Positions 1-7,770 of a DNA stretch of 30,193 bases are shown piece after piece (the stretch's first letter is position 1; the number at the start of each line of letters is the position of its first letter). Source of the DNA: a virus. Both the position numbers and the translations under genes were made by a program. Where the stretch lies: positions 1 through 30,193 of IMG/VR virus record IMGVR_UViG_3300030104_001992, one strand, 5' to 3'. Under the pieces are notes generated by a model. That model made no database searches and had not been told where the DNA came from. It saw nothing but the letters and a program-made list of their open reading frames with translations.

Positions 1-211
1 TCTCATCAAACATACCTGAAGTGTCTGCTATCCTTGATTCCTTTGATGGGTACTTGGGATAGGGTCTCAACCCTGCTCTCATCTCATTACCCTTTCTTCT
101 TCTGATCTGATTACCAGTTTCAGGTATATTATTTTTATCCAACCAAGCAGTACCTAGTATCTCCTTGATCATCTCTTGTGTGTAACCGTTGGGATGTTTA
201 TCGGAAGTCAT
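1..211 (-). CDS. Hypothetical protein, 3' end outside window
   Basis: An open reading frame starts with ATG at 211 and runs off the left edge, so only about 70 N-terminal residues are seen. The visible part begins MTSDKHPNGYTQEMIKEILG and is basic in the middle (an RRRKGNEMRAG stretch), with no signal peptide or membrane segment. Its start overlaps the end of the upstream gene by 14 bases, like the other coupled small genes here. It is the last visible gene of the train downstream of nrdB. I do not recognise the family. The coding assignment rests on uninterrupted frame and tight packing. Confidence 0.6.
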   Translation of the reverse strand, partial: MTSDKHPNGYTQEMIKEILGTAWLDKNNIPETGNQIRRRKGNEMRAGLRPYPKYPSKESRIADTSGMFDE

Positions 212-359
212 ATTGATTCTCACTTATGAAATCAATATATGTATACCATTCCTCTTGACCAACCTCATGTTTATTGATTTCATCATACATTAGATCAACA
301 GTATTATAATGTGGGTGTACCCTAGTTTTCTTCTTTGCATATTCAGGTGTTACAAACAT
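198..359 (-). CDS. Small hypothetical protein (53 aa)
   Basis: This short frame encodes 53 residues beginning MFVTPEYAKKKTRVHPHYNT. It starts at an ATG sharing one base with the stop of the upstream gene (TAATG), and its end overlaps the next gene by 14 bases. Without it there would be a 147-base hole in an otherwise gap-free train. It is acidic and aromatic in the second half (QEEWYTYIDFI) with no transmembrane segment. Function is unknown. The coding call rests on spacing and coupling. Confidence 0.6.
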   Translation of the reverse strand: MFVTPEYAKKKTRVHPHYNTVDLMYDEINKHEVGQEEWYTYIDFISENQYDFR

Positions 360-637
360 TAGTAATGATCCTCCAATCCTTCTACGGGTGTGGGTTTCCA
401 GTCCTCACCATAATATTTTTGTAGTATATTATGATGTGGTGCATCTGTCCCTACTACTACCTTTTTAGGTGGTGGAGGTGGAAACATCTCCATCTGTATC
501 TCTGGTATAGAAAAGGTGTCACCACTCTTTCTATGATGACACCAATAGAATGTACCGTTCTTTTTCTTGTATAGATGATCTGCCTCGTGTGGACTCAACA
601 GTACCATCCTTACAATCTTGTCACCCTTTTCTATCAT
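359..637 (-). CDS. Hypothetical protein (92 aa)
   Basis: The protein is 92 residues, with a basic aromatic region (YKKKNGTFYWCHHRKSGDTF) followed by a proline run (FPPPPPKK, about residues 53-60) and an acidic tail. A Cys-His-His cluster at about residues 33-35 could bind metal, but no second pair is present, so I do not call a zinc finger. The ATG at 637 overlaps the stop of the exported-protein gene upstream by one base (TAATG), so the two are probably translationally coupled. I do not recognise a family. Confidence 0.65.
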   Translation of the reverse strand: MIEKGDKIVRMVLLSPHEADHLYKKKNGTFYWCHHRKSGDTFSIPEIQMEMFPPPPPKKVVVGTDAPHHNILQKYYGEDWKPTPVEGLEDHY

Positions 638-1200
638 TACCTAACTTCACCTTCAACAAGTTTAGTTGTCTTGAGTAGTAGTTTAGATGCCTTCTTAACA
701 TCCTTACCATATCCATATTTAAACTCTTGTATTAGTCTAGTGCCTTGAGCATCATCACCAACGATAGTAAAGAATCTTCCACTACGATTGCCACCTGCTC
801 CTCCACCTACCATTGTACCAGTTGACATAATTGATGGTGCTACTAGTAGACAAAAGGGACCAGTAAAGGCACAACTACCTAGTCCTACTAACATTCCACC
901 AGCAGTTCCAGCAACAGCACCAACTGCTGCTCCACCTACACTAAAGTCTTGCTCTTCTGTTTTCCATTGGACTACAGTTGTGATGTGTCCTACTGGTCCT
1001 TTAACACCAGTCTCATCTATTGTTATCTCACATTCCTGTGTAAACTTTTCTTCTGCGTCTTTACATAACGGTGTTCTAGATTTAACTTTAGAATTAAGTG
1101 AACTGTGAGTCACTCTACTTCCTGGTCTAATAGAAGATGCTAGTGTTGCAGTTGGTAACAGCATTGATGCAGCTACTAATGCTGTTAAAATTTTATTCAT
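637..1200 (-). CDS. Predicted exported glycine-zipper protein
   Basis: This 187-residue protein starts with a classical signal peptide: MNK, a hydrophobic core (ILTALVAASMLLPTATL) and an ALASS-type cleavage region near residue 22. The mature part has two cysteines (about 46 and 57). A long Gly/Ala-rich hydrophobic stretch follows (about 88-135), containing AAVGAVAGTAGG and a second segment ending GGGAGG, like glycine-zipper or outer-membrane-inserting segments. The C-terminus is basic. It would act in the periplasm or envelope of the infected cell, unusual for a gene in a nucleotide-metabolism operon. Start ATG overlaps the stop of the upstream 59-residue gene (ATGA). Function is unknown; a role in envelope remodelling or superinfection exclusion is only a guess. 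Confidence 0.75.
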   Translation of the reverse strand: MNKILTALVAASMLLPTATLASSIRPGSRVTHSSLNSKVKSRTPLCKDAEEKFTQECEITIDETGVKGPVGHITTVVQWKTEEQDFSVGGAAVGAVAGTAGGMLVGLGSCAFTGPFCLLVAPSIMSTGTMVGGGAGGNRSGRFFTIVGDDAQGTRLIQEFKYGYGKDVKKASKLLLKTTKLVEGEVR

Positions 1201-1376
1201 TTTTTTGTAGTGTTACTTCTTGTTCTATTAGTTATACTTATAAATTTGTCACCAGCAAACGTTCCACCTAATGATACGTCTATCTCGTCACCATCTTTCC
1301 AGTTTATATCACCATTCATTTTAGTATGTTGCATTGCAATTTGAATCTTGTCAATGACTTCTTGTGTTAATCTCAT
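1197..1376 (-). CDS. Small conserved-looking protein (59 aa)
   Basis: The frame encodes 59 residues beginning MRLTQEVIDKIQIAMQHTKM, then an acidic DINWKDGDEIDVSLGGTF segment and a polar, basic tail. Start and stop both form ATGA overlaps, with the oxygenase gene upstream (stop 1373-1375) and the exported-protein gene downstream (ATG at 1200). Those two couplings, plus filling what would be a 172-base gap, are strong evidence that it is translated. The shape (one helix, then a small beta unit) suggests a compact soluble protein. Function is unknown. Confidence 0.75.
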   Translation of the reverse strand: MRLTQEVIDKIQIAMQHTKMNGDINWKDGDEIDVSLGGTFAGDKFISITNRTRSNTTKK

Positions 1377-2041
1377 GAAAAATTAATCTCTGCTACATTA
1401 AAACTTGCTGTTATTCTTTCAACATCACTTGCATAAGGATATACTTGATGTTGAAGTTCTGCTGGAAATAAATAAATTTCTCCTTCAACTGGATACTTAC
1501 GATAAAATCCAGCACCATATCCAGTGTTTACCCATTCTAACATTCCTGGACACCTTGCATTTGATTCTATTGGGATACTTATATGTTCTTGACTAATTTC
1601 TTCAGGCACTTTGATCATAAGTACTGCACTAATTAGTCCAGTATGTCGATGCAAAGGATTAAATTCATTCTTTGTCATATAATTAAACCAAAGAGCAGAT
1701 ATAGAAAAATTTAATTTACTATAATCTCTTATTTCATTATCATCATTATCATAACCAGTATTGCCCATCAGTTTTATTTTTTCAGTAAAAAATTTTACAT
1801 ATTCTCGTACATGTGGAGCAAGAATATAAAAAATGTTTTCCTCTAGAGACTCTACAGCTCTTTGCTCTTGTATATTTCCCGATAAATTGTTACCTAATCG
1901 AAATGAATTCCTTGTATCTTCAGATAAATCCTGCAATACTTTTAATTCACTCGAATTAAATTTAGACTGATAAATTGGTGGACTAAACGGTAATCTGATA
2001 GTATGTTCTTTTACAAACTCACCATTATTTTCTTCAATCAT
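1373..2041 (-). CDS. 2OG-Fe(II) oxygenase-like protein
   Basis: This 222-residue protein matches the phage family of putative 2-oxoglutarate/Fe(II) oxygenases (TIGR02466-like). Within a double-stranded beta-helix I see the pattern NPLHRHTG (H131, H133), then GEIYLFPAELQHQVYPY (H198), then R209 in ERITASFNV. These would be Fe ligands and the 2OG-binding arginine. Substrate is unknown; members could hydroxylate a protein, nucleic acid or metabolite. It is one of three such genes in the window. It follows the 91-residue gene directly (stop 2042, start 2041) and couples into a 59-residue gene. Base composition is more AT-rich than the neighbouring nrd genes. Confidence 0.8.
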   Translation of the reverse strand: MIEENNGEFVKEHTIRLPFSPPIYQSKFNSSELKVLQDLSEDTRNSFRLGNNLSGNIQEQRAVESLEENIFYILAPHVREYVKFFTEKIKLMGNTGYDNDDNEIRDYSKLNFSISALWFNYMTKNEFNPLHRHTGLISAVLMIKVPEEISQEHISIPIESNARCPGMLEWVNTGYGAGFYRKYPVEGEIYLFPAELQHQVYPYASDVERITASFNVAEINFS

Positions 2042-2317
2042 TTATGTAGTCCTCGGTTTCTTGGTGACTAGATTCCACAATGTATAATCTTCAGGTTTAA
2101 GTTTTAATTTTTGTATGTGCTCACATGCACGATCATACGAACTCAACCATGATTTGTTGAATGCATCTTTCTTAACTGGATGTAAGTACCAAGGCATAGT
2201 ATTACCTATGTTACCATTACCATTGCCTAGTTCCCATTTAGCATCGGACTTGACTTTAGTAAAGACTGGTTTCTTATCACTCCTAGTCTTACGTGGTTGC
2301 GTTTTTGTCTTCATCAT
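2042..2317 (-). CDS. Small basic hypothetical protein (91 aa)
   Basis: This 91-residue, lysine-rich protein has a Gly/Asn repeat (GNGNGNIGNTMPWYLHPVKK) in the middle and a helical tail (SYDRACEHIQKLKLKPEDYTLW). Its start, MMKTKTQ, lies 29 bases inside the PsbN-like gene upstream, a longer overlap than usual here. The second Met is an equal start candidate. No membrane segment or catalytic motif is seen. Function is unknown. Translation is supported by close packing between two well-supported genes. Confidence 0.65.
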   Translation of the reverse strand: MMKTKTQPRKTRSDKKPVFTKVKSDAKWELGNGNGNIGNTMPWYLHPVKKDAFNKSWLSSYDRACEHIQKLKLKPEDYTLWNLVTKKPRTT

Positions 2318-2615
2318 GTGTGTGATTTTTTGTCAATTTACCAGACATCTCATAGGCATCCTTGTTACCACCATGTCCATGTGCAATACCTAGTTCATGC
2401 ATCTTGGCATGTTCGTCAATAGGATCTCGCAAATCCTTCTTTCCTGCTCCTAGTGTAAGATATAGTCCATAAGCAACCAAACCTATAACAACTAGACCAA
2501 AGAACAAAATGAATCCTTGATCAGGTGTAAGATTTAAATGTGGGACTATAGCATCAGGTTGTTTCTCCCATGTGCCAGGTAGATTATACACTGACGGGGT
2601 TGATAAAAAAATCAT
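2289..2615 (-). CDS. PsbN-like single-span membrane protein
   Basis: This 108-residue protein has one transmembrane helix (about residues 34-55, FILFFGLVVIGLVAYGLYLT) followed at once by LGAGKKDLRDPIDEH. The segment GYxLYxxxG...LRDPxxEH is the hallmark of the C-terminal half of PsbN, a roughly 43-residue thylakoid protein needed for photosystem II assembly and repair. Here it has an extra N-terminus of about 30 residues and a His-rich tail (HGHGG, NHTHDED) that ordinary PsbN lacks. The tail could bind metal. Start ATG overlaps the NifU-like stop (ATGA). The motif match is by eye; the role in PSII maintenance during infection is inferred from the family. Confidence 0.65.
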   Translation of the reverse strand: MIFLSTPSVYNLPGTWEKQPDAIVPHLNLTPDQGFILFFGLVVIGLVAYGLYLTLGAGKKDLRDPIDEHAKMHELGIAHGHGGNKDAYEMSGKLTKNHTHDEDKNATT

Positions 2616-2854
2616 AATACTTGAATAACTCCTGTGACATCTGGAATTTCTTCCATAAGTTTACGTTCTATACCTTGCTTTAAAGTAATAGAACTCATGG
2701 CACATGAAGCACATGCACCACCAAGTCTTACTTTAACATAGTTTCCTTCTTTTGTATAGTCGGTTTCCACATATTCTAACCAACCACCATCTGCTTCAAT
2801 GTATGGTAACAGTTCTTCTAAAACTGCTATTACATTATCGTCATTCAGTTCCAT
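2612..2854 (-). CDS. NifU-like Fe-S cluster carrier
   Basis: These 80 residues correspond to the C-terminal NifU (Nfu) domain. There is an N-terminal helix (DNVIAVLEELLPYIEADGG), a beta segment (YVKVRLGGAC), then the signature GACASCAMSSITLKQGIE with C48-x2-C51. Two monomers share a 4Fe-4S cluster through these cysteines and pass it to apo-proteins. In cyanobacteria the free-standing Nfu supplies photosystem I and other Fe-S proteins. Length equals the single-domain cyanobacterial form. It overlaps the upstream gene by 14 bases and the PsbN-like gene by 4, so this is a small photosynthesis/Fe-S block behind nrdB. Confidence 0.9.
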   Translation of the reverse strand: MELNDDNVIAVLEELLPYIEADGGWLEYVETDYTKEGNYVKVRLGGACASCAMSSITLKQGIERKLMEEIPDVTGVIQVL

Positions 2855-3077
2855 GGGTCTGGTATTTCTTGATGCTTTCCTCCCACTCCTTCATGCTGCT
2901 CTGACAGTCTGGTGGTTCTGGATCTGGTTTGATCCCTTTCTTCTTCTTCCAGTCGTTGTGCATAGCCTGCATCAACCAACTTTGGGATAGACTCTTCGGT
3001 CCATTCTTCAGCAAATCGCTCCTGAATTTTCCGTGAGACATCATCCCTGCGTATTCTTCTCGCCAATTCTCTGACAT
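2841..3077 (-). CDS. Hypothetical protein (78 aa)
   Basis: I place the start at the ATG at 3077 (MSENWREEYAGMMSHGKF), two bases after the stop of the upstream gene (TAGATATG). A farther in-frame start at 3098 would overlap that gene. The protein is small, polar and Trp-rich (NWREE, SWLMQAMHNDW, MKEWEES), with no membrane segment. A competing +1 frame across the same bases (2845-3126) gives a low-complexity Arg/Glu-rich translation and would overlap the upstream gene by 47 bases. Function is unknown. Confidence 0.6.
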   Translation of the reverse strand: MSENWREEYAGMMSHGKFRSDLLKNGPKSLSQSWLMQAMHNDWKKKKGIKPDPEPPDCQSSMKEWEESIKKYQTHGTE

Positions 3078-3079
3078 AT

Positions 3080-3313
3080 CTAAACATCTCTCCCCCATAG
3101 GACTTGTGTAGGTACACTAGTACCATTTAAAAAATTAGCCCAATTGACCCTGTTGAAATCAATACTGTTATCCCAACAAAACTGTTGCATAACTTTTAAC
3201 ATTTGATCCTGATCCAATTTAGTCCACCAGTATTCCTCGGTCATCTTAAGACTATCTTGCTGTTCTAGTAGTTCTAGATATGCTGCTACAGGTTTCTTCA
3301 TCGGATTATTCAT
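3080..3313 (-). CDS. Hypothetical protein (77 aa)
   Basis: This is a 77-residue protein beginning MNNPMKKPVAAYLELLEQQD, helical at the N-terminus with Trp-rich stretches (EEYWWTKL, QQFCWDN, RVNWANFL). The start ATG overlaps the nrdB stop (ATGA), so it is probably translated with the reductase. No known motif is visible. The genes between nrdB and the NifU-like gene look like small accessory proteins of unknown role. Confidence 0.65.
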   Translation of the reverse strand: MNNPMKKPVAAYLELLEQQDSLKMTEEYWWTKLDQDQMLKVMQQFCWDNSIDFNRVNWANFLNGTSVPTQVLWGRDV

Positions 3314-4440
3314 AGTTTAAATCCACTAAAAGTATTCTTATCTACATCTTGTTTGATGCTGCCTATCATATATGATTCTACTTCAGTCTCTTGTGGTGCT
3401 ACTTGCATACTCTTTGAGTTTAACCAATGCTCTGTCCATGGAAGAGGATTGTTATTTAATGGTACATCATATATAGGTTTCAATCCTATAGATTTCATTC
3501 TACGATTAGCAGTCCACTCAACATACTTCTGTAATAGTTTCTCATTTAATCCTATCATGCTACCATCTTTGAACAAATAGTCTGCCCACTTCTCCTCTTC
3601 ATCTACACAATCCCTAAACATTTGATAAACATTCTCTTCTTCTTCCTTTGCTATCTCCTGCATGATAGGATCATCACCTTTAATCCAATTTTTTATGATA
3701 TTTAAAGTGACAGTCATGTGTTGTGACTCATCTCGTGCAATTAAACCGATGATTTTTGCGTTACCTTCCATCATTTTTAGTTCACCAAAGGCAAAACTAC
3801 AGGCAAATGATACGTAAAAACGTATTGCCTCTAGAATATACACATTAACAACTGCCAAATATAATTTTCTCTTTAGATCTTTCTCACACCATTGTGAATT
3901 AGGATGATCTTTCCAATCTGTTTTCCAATTATTACTCTGACCCCATTCATTTGCTACGTTAATAAATTCATCGTATGCTTTAGTAACACTCTCTGCTCTT
4001 GATAATATATTCTTATCTTCAAGGATGGTATCAAGAACTTCTGTTGGATCTGAATAAACATTCTTAATAATATATGTGTATGATCTGCTATGAATCATCT
4101 CCATAGTCTGCCATATATTCATACATCCTTCTAGTTCTGGTAGAGAAACATAAGGAGCAAATGCCATACCAGGTGCACGTCCTTGTACACTATCTAACAT
4201 GATCTGATACTTTAAGTTAGAAGTAAAGATATGTTTTTGTTCTGGACGTAACGTATGATAGTCAGCACGATCTTTCTGAAGTGATACCTCTTCAGGTCTC
4301 CAGAAATATCCTAACATCTGTTGTGTTAACTTATCAAATACTGGATACTTAAACTCATCATATCTTTGGACTCCTAATGGAGCACCAAAGAACATAGGTT
4401 GTTTAATAGTATCAACAGAATTTGTATTGAATACCGTCAT
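3310..4440 (-). CDS. nrdB: Ribonucleotide reductase class Ia, beta subunit
   Basis: NrdB carries the di-iron/tyrosyl radical cofactor that starts ribonucleotide reduction in NrdA. In sequence I see EMIHSRSYTYII (Fe-ligand Glu and His, then the radical Tyr in SYT), FGELKMMEG, and GLIARDESQHM with the second Glu/His ligand set. The protein is 376 residues from the ATG at 4440 (MTVFNTNSVDTIKQPMFFG), ten bases after the nrdA stop, and I use that start. An in-frame GTG at 4470 would add ten residues and overlap nrdA by 20 bases. It has a strong AGGAGG seven bases ahead, formed by the Glu codons of the NrdA tail, so it may be the true start. The phage uses the enzyme to turn host ribonucleotides into dNTPs. 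Confidence 0.95.
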   Translation of the reverse strand: MTVFNTNSVDTIKQPMFFGAPLGVQRYDEFKYPVFDKLTQQMLGYFWRPEEVSLQKDRADYHTLRPEQKHIFTSNLKYQIMLDSVQGRAPGMAFAPYVSLPELEGCMNIWQTMEMIHSRSYTYIIKNVYSDPTEVLDTILEDKNILSRAESVTKAYDEFINVANEWGQSNNWKTDWKDHPNSQWCEKDLKRKLYLAVVNVYILEAIRFYVSFACSFAFGELKMMEGNAKIIGLIARDESQHMTVTLNIIKNWIKGDDPIMQEIAKEEEENVYQMFRDCVDEEEKWADYLFKDGSMIGLNEKLLQKYVEWTANRRMKSIGLKPIYDVPLNNNPLPWTEHWLNSKSMQVAPQETEVESYMIGSIKQDVDKNTFSGFKL

Positions 4441-4450
4441 CCCTTTCACA

Positions 4451-6760
4451 TCAGATTTTGCAGCTTTCACAATCTTCCTCCTCCATAGTAAGAATATCTT
4501 CCAATAAATTTGCTACTGCTTGTTTCTTTTCATCATCCATATCATCCGTCTTCGCATCATAAGTATTCTGATAGTAACTTGTCTTCCATCCATACTTATA
4601 AGTTGTTAATAAATCCTGTGCCATTACACTGACAGGAACTTCAGCATTTTCATAATGCTCTGGGTTGTAACTCCAATTACCACTGATTGCTTGATCAAAG
4701 AACTTCTGCATTACTGCTACCACTCTAACATATCCAGCATTACCAGACATGTCCCAGAGTAACGTGTAGTTATTCTTTAATGACTGATAGGATGGAACAA
4801 TCTGCTTAAGAGGTCCCTTCTTTGATTTCTTAACGGACAGGTATGCTCTAGGTGGTTCGATTCCATTGGTTGCATTTGACACAACGGAACTGCTCTCCGA
4901 TGGCATTTGTGCCGACAGTGTTGAGTGCCGTAACCCATGTAATCGTATGTCTTCCCGAAGAGATTCCCAATCAAGTAGTAAGTCATTCCTTACAATCTCA
5001 TCTACATCCTTCTTATATGTATCTATAGGCAGGATACCATCAGCATATTTTGTACGTTCATATCCATCACACTTACCTTTTTCTTTAGCAATTTGATTAG
5101 ATGACTTGAGTAGGTAGTATTGAAATGCTTCTGTTAATTCATGAACTAACTTTGGTGCTGTACCATCATCATAATGCTCACCATTTCTTGCAAGGTAATG
5201 TGCTAGTCCTATGAACCCTACACCTAATGATCTACGTGCTAATGTAGATCTTTCTGCTGCTTCAACTGGATAGTTCTGATAGTCAATTAATTCTTCTAGA
5301 CCTCTAACAGATAGGTCACATAATTCTTCTAACTCTTCTAGTTTATATACCTTACCTACATTGATAGCAGATAGTATACACAATGCTATCTCACCTTCAC
5401 CATCGATATGTTGGATAGGTGTAGTAGGTAAAGTAATCTCTTGACACAAGTTACTCATACTCACCTTGTCTTTAAAAGATGAGTGTGAATTACAATGGTC
5501 AATATTCATTATATAAATTCTACCTGTCTCTGCTCGCTCCTTAAGGAGATCGAGGATAAGTTCTTGTCCTCCAACTGTAGTTCTGGGGATGGATTTATCA
5601 CTCTCATAGCGAGTATAAAGGTCATCAAACTCACTGGTCCCAAAACTCTCATAAAGGTTAGGAACATCATGAGGCGAAAATAACGAGATTTCCTTATTGT
5701 CGATAAACCTTTGGTAAAATAATTCACTTAACTGGATGCTGTAGTCGAGTTTTCTGACTCGGTTGTCTTCTGTTCCTTTGTTGTTTTTGAGGACGAGGAT
5801 GTCTCTGATTTCTTTGTGCCAGATAGGAAAGTGGACAGTTGCTGATCCACCACGGATGCCATTTTGAGTACAGCATCTGACAGTTGATTCAAACTTTTTG
5901 AGGAAGGGGACCACACCTGTGTGTTGTACTTCGCCGCCACGGATTCTACTGTTGATTCCTCTGATCCGTCCTGCGTTAATACCGATACCAGCCCTCTGTG
6001 CGACATATTTGCCAATAGCCATATCAGAACTAAAGATACTGTCGAGGGTGTCATCACTATCAACCAGAACACAAGATGCAAATTGACGAATTGGGGTCCG
6101 TACCCCCGCCATGATCGGGGTTGGGATGTTGATTCTGTGCTTTGAGATTGCGTCATAGTATTTTTTTACGTAAGTTAATCTATTAGATAAAGAGTATTCA
6201 GCAAACAATGTCAATGATATCATCATGTACATATACTGTGGTGTCTCAAAGACCTCACCAGTACTTCTATCTTGTACCAGATATTTATCTACTACTTGGC
6301 GAAGTCCTGCGTAAGTGAAGATATAATCACGATCATGATCGATATAATTATTTAAAATATCCCACTCTTCTTCAGTATACTTGTCTAATATCTCTTCATC
6401 ATATACTTTATTGATTGTCGCATTATATACTACCACATCATACAAATGAGGCATACCCTTGGTCCATATATCTTTATGAAATGCCTGTTTCCTTGTACCA
6501 AACAACAATAGTCTTGCTGCCACAAATTGATAGTTTGGATTCTCTAATGTAATTAAATCATTAGCAGATCGCACCAAGATCTCTTGTATATCATTTGTCT
6601 CGATGCCATCATAGAATTGTAATCCAGAATTCATTTCAACTGCTGATGCAGAGACCCCTGCAAGACCCCTGCAAGCGTCTTCTACCATTCTATGAACTTT
6701 CTCCAAGTTAAGAGGTTCTGTGTCCCCTGTCCTCTTTAAAACACTAATGCCGTTGCTCAT
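4451..6760 (-). CDS. nrdA: Ribonucleotide reductase class Ia, alpha subunit
   Basis: NrdA (769 aa, close to the usual 750-760) reduces ribonucleoside diphosphates. The N-terminus has an ATP-cone-like region (residues about 5-95, LKRTGDTEPLNLEKVHRMVE). Active-site elements are visible: FASCVLVDSDD (redox Cys), SMSNLCQEITLPT with the thiyl-radical Cys, and SSVVSNATNGIEPPRA. The C-terminus DCESCKI is the swinging CxxC pair. Start ATG overlaps the gp61 primase stop (ATGA), and nrdB follows directly. Parts of the gene (about 5500-6120) are clearly GC-richer and use different codons than the rest, suggesting recombination between related phages. Confidence 0.97.
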   Translation of the reverse strand: MSNGISVLKRTGDTEPLNLEKVHRMVEDACRGLAGVSASAVEMNSGLQFYDGIETNDIQEILVRSANDLITLENPNYQFVAARLLLFGTRKQAFHKDIWTKGMPHLYDVVVYNATINKVYDEEILDKYTEEEWDILNNYIDHDRDYIFTYAGLRQVVDKYLVQDRSTGEVFETPQYMYMMISLTLFAEYSLSNRLTYVKKYYDAISKHRINIPTPIMAGVRTPIRQFASCVLVDSDDTLDSIFSSDMAIGKYVAQRAGIGINAGRIRGINSRIRGGEVQHTGVVPFLKKFESTVRCCTQNGIRGGSATVHFPIWHKEIRDILVLKNNKGTEDNRVRKLDYSIQLSELFYQRFIDNKEISLFSPHDVPNLYESFGTSEFDDLYTRYESDKSIPRTTVGGQELILDLLKERAETGRIYIMNIDHCNSHSSFKDKVSMSNLCQEITLPTTPIQHIDGEGEIALCILSAINVGKVYKLEELEELCDLSVRGLEELIDYQNYPVEAAERSTLARRSLGVGFIGLAHYLARNGEHYDDGTAPKLVHELTEAFQYYLLKSSNQIAKEKGKCDGYERTKYADGILPIDTYKKDVDEIVRNDLLLDWESLREDIRLHGLRHSTLSAQMPSESSSVVSNATNGIEPPRAYLSVKKSKKGPLKQIVPSYQSLKNNYTLLWDMSGNAGYVRVVAVMQKFFDQAISGNWSYNPEHYENAEVPVSVMAQDLLTTYKYGWKTSYYQNTYDAKTDDMDDEKKQAVANLLEDILTMEEEDCESCKI

Positions 6761-7749
6761 ACTTTTTTCCAGATGTTTAATTTTACTTGTGCTTCCAGAC
6801 CCTTGTAGGTATTTGATTGTACAATAGATTGCACGTCATGTCCAGCGAGAACCATATCATTGATATCTTTCTCAACTATATTTGATGGCCAAATCACAAC
6901 AGCTTGCTCGGAGGAGACAGTAGTCGCAACGTGCTTGACGATTTCGGGGTTTCTTGGCTCGTTATCATATACCCACACAGGGCTGCCAATCCCGATACTA
7001 GAAAGATGAACGTCACTTCCGCACATAGCAATCGAATTGCGAAGGAAGGTCGAGTCGAACGGACCCTCTGTGACGTATACTGGTCGTAGTCGATTGACCC
7101 TTTCGAGTCCATATATTTTGGGTTGATTTTCATCTATCAGTATAGTAATATATCTCATTTGTGGTTGAACTGCCAAGGATCTACCTTGGAATCCAAACAA
7201 TTTATTATCTTCTGTATACAGAGGTATAATAATACGTGGTTCATCTCCACGCATATCATCATAGGTATGCTTATAGGAGTTAGTCCACTCTTTGAACTTC
7301 GGACAGAAGTAGAAAAGGTCTAGTCTAACCTTTCTATCTTCTAGATATTTTCGGGCAGGATGTGATATATTTAGATCAGATACTTTCTCTAAATCTATCG
7401 GTTTACCCTTCTTACTAAAGACTGGTTTAGAATCTGGTATCACTAAATCTGGTGTCTGTGATCCTCTACCAGTAAGTCCAGCACTATATCTCTCCATGAT
7501 ATACTGATCATAGAGTAACTTATTCTGATCCTTTAGAAAATTTGTAAATGTTCTACCCATGCCACAGTTGTGACATTTGTATACGTAATCATTCTTGACT
7601 TGGAATATATAACCCCTTGCCTTACTCTTTTTCTTCTGACTATCCCCACAATAAGGACACCTAAAATTATACAGGTTTGCTTTCTTCTTCTTAAACAGAG
7701 TCAAAGAAGCAGAAGCAAGACCTATGTATTTCTGATCAATATAACTCAT
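6757..7749 (-). CDS. 61: DNA primase, T4 gp61-like
   Basis: A 330-residue primase of the T4 gp61/DnaG type (T4 gp61 is 342). A zinc ribbon is seen at C31-x2-C34 (RCPYCGDS) and C59-x2-C62 (YKCHNCGMG). A Toprim domain follows, with VYVTEGPFDSTF (catalytic Glu228) and WVYDNEP (Asp262). It makes short RNA primers for lagging-strand synthesis with gp41 helicase. In T4, genes 41 and 61 are adjacent; here they are separated by the 7782-15965 island. A consensus promoter lies just upstream. The leader has AGGA about 12 bases before the ATG. The segment 6890-7110 is GC-richer (about 50%) than its surroundings. Confidence 0.93.
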   Translation of the reverse strand: MSYIDQKYIGLASASLTLFKKKKANLYNFRCPYCGDSQKKKSKARGYIFQVKNDYVYKCHNCGMGRTFTNFLKDQNKLLYDQYIMERYSAGLTGRGSQTPDLVIPDSKPVFSKKGKPIDLEKVSDLNISHPARKYLEDRKVRLDLFYFCPKFKEWTNSYKHTYDDMRGDEPRIIIPLYTEDNKLFGFQGRSLAVQPQMRYITILIDENQPKIYGLERVNRLRPVYVTEGPFDSTFLRNSIAMCGSDVHLSSIGIGSPVWVYDNEPRNPEIVKHVATTVSSEQAVVIWPSNIVEKDINDMVLAGHDVQSIVQSNTYKGLEAQVKLNIWKKV

Positions 7750-7770
7750 AGTCCAGTTGTCCTGAACATT

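Noticed and set aside
2845-3126. 93-codon frame overlapping the 78-residue gene
   Set aside because: It would overlap the upstream gene by 47 bases, and its Arg/Glu-rich translation is less protein-like. The chosen frame starts two bases after the upstream stop.
5728-6156. 142-codon minus-strand frame inside nrdA
   Set aside because: It is a second frame within the conserved catalytic part of NrdA. The product is Ser/Thr-rich, reflecting the local GC-rich codon patch.
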